Below, piece by piece: positions 61,508 through 64,000 of a DNA stretch of 64,000 bases. The position numbers and the translations under genes are program-made. The notes beneath the pieces were generated by a model. It worked only from the letters and a program-made list of their open reading frames with translations, made no database searches and was not told the DNA's origin. Numbering within the stretch: position 1 is the stretch's first letter; each line of letters starts with the position of its first letter. The stretch comes from Jatrophihabitans cynanchi (GTDB lineage: Bacteria; Actinomycetota; Actinomycetes; Mycobacteriales; Jatrophihabitantaceae), in NCBI RefSeq assembly GCF_027247405.1, contig NZ_CP097463.1:1860001-1924000 (forward strand), written 5' to 3'.

Positions 61508-62332
61508 TCAACCGGTGATGTCGGACTCACCGAATGCCGCGTAGGCCGCGCGCATCAGTTTCACCAAGTCGTTGTCGCGCACCATGATCGCGACGCTCGG
61601 CAGCTGATCGAGCAGTCCGACACTTGAGATCGCGGGCAGGCCGGTCGCGGGCAGCGGAACGGCCAGGTCGTAGTAGTGCTCGAGGCAGTCGTCCAAGGGC
61701 TTACCTGTCCGCTGTCGATCCGCCGGCGGCGGGCCGGCGGAGCGCACGGCGGCGAGGTTGTCCAGCAGCGTATCGCGGTCCCGTCCGCGCCAGGCGAGGA
61801 TGGCGAACGGGTTGTCGTCGAACGCCTCCGCGAGCAGATAGAACACCGCTGCGAGGTGCTTGCAGGGCACCTGCCAGTCCGGGCAGGTGCAGTCCATCGA
61901 TAGCTCGCTCGCCGTGGCCGGGAACAGCGGAAGCTCCTGCGCGGCGAACAGCTCCTCGATCTGCTCGGGCATCTCGCCGGCGAGCAGCTGCGCGGCGAAC
62001 CAGGCGTCGCCGGCCAACGCCTGCTCCAACTTCGTCCACTGTGTCTTTCCGTACGCCGCCAACCCGATCCGCACCCGGTAGGGGCGGGCCCGGCTGCCTT
62101 GCACTTGGGCGGTGACCGCGCCGGCGTCTACGTCGAGTGAGATCACCTGGCCCCGGCGGGCGTAGTTGCGTCCGCGTTGCAGCCGGCTACCGAGTCCAAT
62201 GCTCTCCAGCACGCTGACGAACCGTTCCGACCACCAGGTCGCCCCGATCGCACCGCGCCGGCTGCGGGCCTGGAGCCCACCCTCGACGGGACGCGGCCGC
62301 GACGGCGGCGGGTACCAGCTCTGTCTATTCAT
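61508..62332 (-). CDS. SWIM zinc-finger protein
   Basis: 274 residues from ATG 62332, overlapping the SNF2 stop by eight bases. 'ARRGQVISLDVDAGAVTAQVQGSRARPYRVRI' is the usual N-terminal part, and the SWIM motif is 'MDCTCPDWQVPCKHLAAVFYLLAEAFDDNPFAIL' (C-x-C-x-n-C-x-H). Always close to SNF2 helicases in actinobacteria; probably binds DNA or the helicase. Confidence 0.9.
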   Translation of the reverse strand: MNRQSWYPPPSRPRPVEGGLQARSRRGAIGATWWSERFVSVLESIGLGSRLQRGRNYARRGQVISLDVDAGAVTAQVQGSRARPYRVRIGLAAYGKTQWTKLEQALAGDAWFAAQLLAGEMPEQIEELFAAQELPLFPATASELSMDCTCPDWQVPCKHLAAVFYLLAEAFDDNPFAILAWRGRDRDTLLDNLAAVRSAGPPPADRQRTGKPLDDCLEHYYDLAVPLPATGLPAISSVGLLDQLPSVAIMVRDNDLVKLMRAAYAAFGESDITG

Positions 62333-64000
62333 CGACCGCACCGGCCGAGAGCGCGAACACCTCGCGCAGGTCGCGGGTGGACAGTTCGGTGAGCCAGCCC
62401 TCGCCGTCGCGGATCACCAGCTCGGCCAGCGCCTTCTTCTCCTCGATCATCTCGTCGATCTTCTCTTCCAGCGTGCCGGTGGTGACGAACTTATGGACGG
62501 CGACGTTGCGGTGCTGACCGATTCGGAACGCGCGGTCGGTGGCCTGGTTCTCGACCGCCGGGTTCCACCACCGATCCAGGTGGATCACATGGTTCGCGGC
62601 GGTGAGGTTCAACCCGGTGCCGCCGGCCTTCAGTGAGAGCAGGAAGATCGACGCGCCCTGCCCGGACTGGAAGTCGGTGACGAGCTGGTCGCGCCGCGTC
62701 TTCGGCGTCCCGCCGTGCAGGTAGGCGACATCGGTGGCGAAGCGCGCGGACAGGTGCGGTAACAGCATCTCGGCGAACTCGGTGTACTGGGTGAAGCACA
62801 GTACCCGGTCGCCCTCGGCGAGGATCTCCTCCAGGATCTCCTCCAGCCGGGTGATCTTGCCGGACCGGGTGCCGATCGCCGAACGGTCGTGCAGCAGCAG
62901 GGCCGGGTGGTTGCACACCTGCTTGAGCTTGGTCATCGCCGCGAGCACGTTGCCGCGGCGGGCGATTCCCTCGGAGTTCTCGATGCGATCCATCATCTCG
63001 TCGACCACCGACTGGTACAGCGAGGCCTGCTCGGTCGACAGGCGGCAGTACTGCTTGAGTTCGATCTTTTCCGGCAGGTCGTCGATGATCTCCGGATCGG
63101 TCTTGATCCGCCGCAGCACGTAGGGACGGGTGACGGTGCGCAGCCGCTCGGCCGGTTCGGTCTGCCCGTAACGTTCGACCGGGATCGCGTACCGGGCACG
63201 GAACAGTTCGGGGCTGCCGAGCAGGCCGGGGTTGAGGAAGTTCATGATCGACCACAGTTCGGCGAGCCGGTTCTCCACCGGCGTGCCGGTCAGCGCGATG
63301 CGGCTCGCGGCGTTCAGCCGGCTGGCCGCCTTGGCCGAGCGGGACAGGCTGTTCTTGATCGCCTGCGCCTCGTCCAGGATCACGCGCTGCCAGTCGATCG
63401 CCACGAGCTCGTCGATGTCGCGGATCGCGGTGGCGTAGGTCGTCACGACCAGATCGGTCCGCCCGAGTTGCTCCCGCAGGGCCGCACCGGTCAGCCGTTC
63501 CCGGCCGTGGTGGGCATACACCCGCAGGCCCGGGGTGAACTTGGCCGCCTCCCGCTGCCAGTTGCCGACCAGCGACATCGGGCACAGCAGCAGGCTCGGG
63601 CCGCACTCCGCGTTCTCGGCGCGGCGGGCGATCTCCAGGGCTAGTAGCTGAACCGTCTTGCCCAGGCCCATGTCGTCGGCCAGGCAGGCACCGAGCCCGA
63701 GCGAATCGAGGAAGGCCAACCAGGACAGCCCGCGCAGCTGATAGGGGCGCAGCACGGCGCGCAACCCATCCGGTGGCGTGACGGTCTCGATCGACGCGCC
63801 GAGGGATCCGGACAGCAGGTCGCCGAGCCAGCCGTCGGCGCGCACCCCGGTAACCGGTAGCGGTGTGTTCGTGTCGTCGGGGTGGGTGGCGGCCAGAGCC
63901 AGGATCTCGCCGGCAGTCATCTTCTTCTTGGGCTTGCGTTTCAGGAACGCCAGGCCGCGCTTGAGCTGGTCGGCGTCGATGGCCACCCACTGACCGCGTA
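62325..64000 (-). CDS. SNF2 family DEAD/H-box helicase, partial
   Basis: The 5' part is outside the window; 558 codons are visible, and the open frame continues through 64000. 'RPYQLRGLSWLAFLDSLGLGACLADDMGLGKTVQLLAL' (Walker A), 'DEAQAIKN' (II), 'ALTGTPVENRLAELWSIMNFL' (III), 'RIKTDPEIIDDLPEKIE', 'GDRVLCFTQYTEFAEML' (V region), 'LSLKAGGTGLNLTAANHVIHLDRWWNPAVENQATDRAFRIGQ' (VI). A dsDNA translocase; function in repair or defence not resolved. Confidence 0.95.
   Translation of the reverse strand, partial: RGQWVAIDADQLKRGLAFLKRKPKKKMTAGEILALAATHPDDTNTPLPVTGVRADGWLGDLLSGSLGASIETVTPPDGLRAVLRPYQLRGLSWLAFLDSLGLGACLADDMGLGKTVQLLALEIARRAENAECGPSLLLCPMSLVGNWQREAAKFTPGLRVYAHHGRERLTGAALREQLGRTDLVVTTYATAIRDIDELVAIDWQRVILDEAQAIKNSLSRSAKAASRLNAASRIALTGTPVENRLAELWSIMNFLNPGLLGSPELFRARYAIPVERYGQTEPAERLRTVTRPYVLRRIKTDPEIIDDLPEKIELKQYCRLSTEQASLYQSVVDEMMDRIENSEGIARRGNVLAAMTKLKQVCNHPALLLHDRSAIGTRSGKITRLEEILEEILAEGDRVLCFTQYTEFAEMLLPHLSARFATDVAYLHGGTPKTRRDQLVTDFQSGQGASIFLLSLKAGGTGLNLTAANHVIHLDRWWNPAVENQATDRAFRIGQHRNVAVHKFVTTGTLEEKIDEMIEEKKALAELVIRDGEGWLTELSTRDLREVFALSAGAVDE

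Overview
The window is high-GC (about 70%) DNA from an actinobacterium. Three things show this: an mce lipid-import operon headed by its own ATPase, the arrangement tRNA-Thr / tRNA-Met / rpmG / hadA-hadB ... tRNA-Trp / secE / nusG / rplK / rplA seen in mycobacteria and relatives, and many GTGA/ATGA start-stop overlaps. Genus cannot be settled from the sequence alone. Protein homologies are from recognised motifs and family resemblance; no database search was run.

Layout. 1-6.6 kb (minus): mce operon (ATPase, two YrbE permeases, then MceA, B, C and a cut-off D). 6.7-7.9 kb (minus): rplJ-rplL with a structured leader. 8.0-14.3 kb: a putative regulated-proteolysis module. It comprises a cytosolic subtilisin, an ECF-like sigma factor, a small beta-sandwich protein and a TPR-CHAT protease in one coupled operon, facing a divergent HopA1-like gene across an 18-bp palindrome. 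14.3-19.2 kb (minus): secE-nusG-rplK-rplA, followed by a secreted repeat protein whose signal-peptide region contains the rplA terminator hairpin. 19.3-26.1 kb: aminotransferase, two tandem M1 peptidase lipoproteins (one frameshifted), HadAB-type dehydratase, TetR regulator, rpmG and two tRNAs. 26.3-30.1 kb: succinate dehydrogenase/fumarate reductase operon. 30.2-34.5 kb: DUF4396 gene with a CsoR-like operator, sigK-rskA, a CHRD-like surface protein with its sortase, and a Met-rich lipoprotein. 34.6-38.1 kb: TspO, SDR, CPBP protease and photolyase, a light/oxidative-stress operon.

38.2-42.2 kb (minus): four glycosyltransferases. 42.4-49.9 kb: hydrolases, a secreted HNH nuclease, a divergent MFS/HxlR pair with a perfect 17-bp inverted operator, a heme-binding barrel protein and MarR. 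50.2-57.6 kb: a stress/dormancy-like cluster with a tiny C2H2 zinc-finger protein, a DksA-like protein, a universal stress protein, a BaeRF protein, a decayed phosphatase-like gene, a PucR-type regulator, a CBS protein and a site-2 protease. 57.8-61.5 kb: a scarred region with a diguanylate cyclase whose tail runs into a vapBC relic, a truncated beta-helix gene, and an intact vapBC pair flanked by two direct repeats that each carry the 3' half of a tRNA-Tyr. 61.5-64 kb (minus): SWIM-domain protein and SNF2 helicase (cut by the window edge).

How parts work together: the mce genes form one lipid transporter; sdhCAB one respiratory complex; the sortase probably anchors the preceding CHRD-like protein; sigK and rskA form a sigma/anti-sigma pair; SNF2 and SWIM proteins are commonly paired. 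The strongest candidates for new biology are the subtilisin-sigma-CHAT/HopA1 module, the repeat structure between rplK and rplA, and the tRNA-Tyr-scarred vapBC island.
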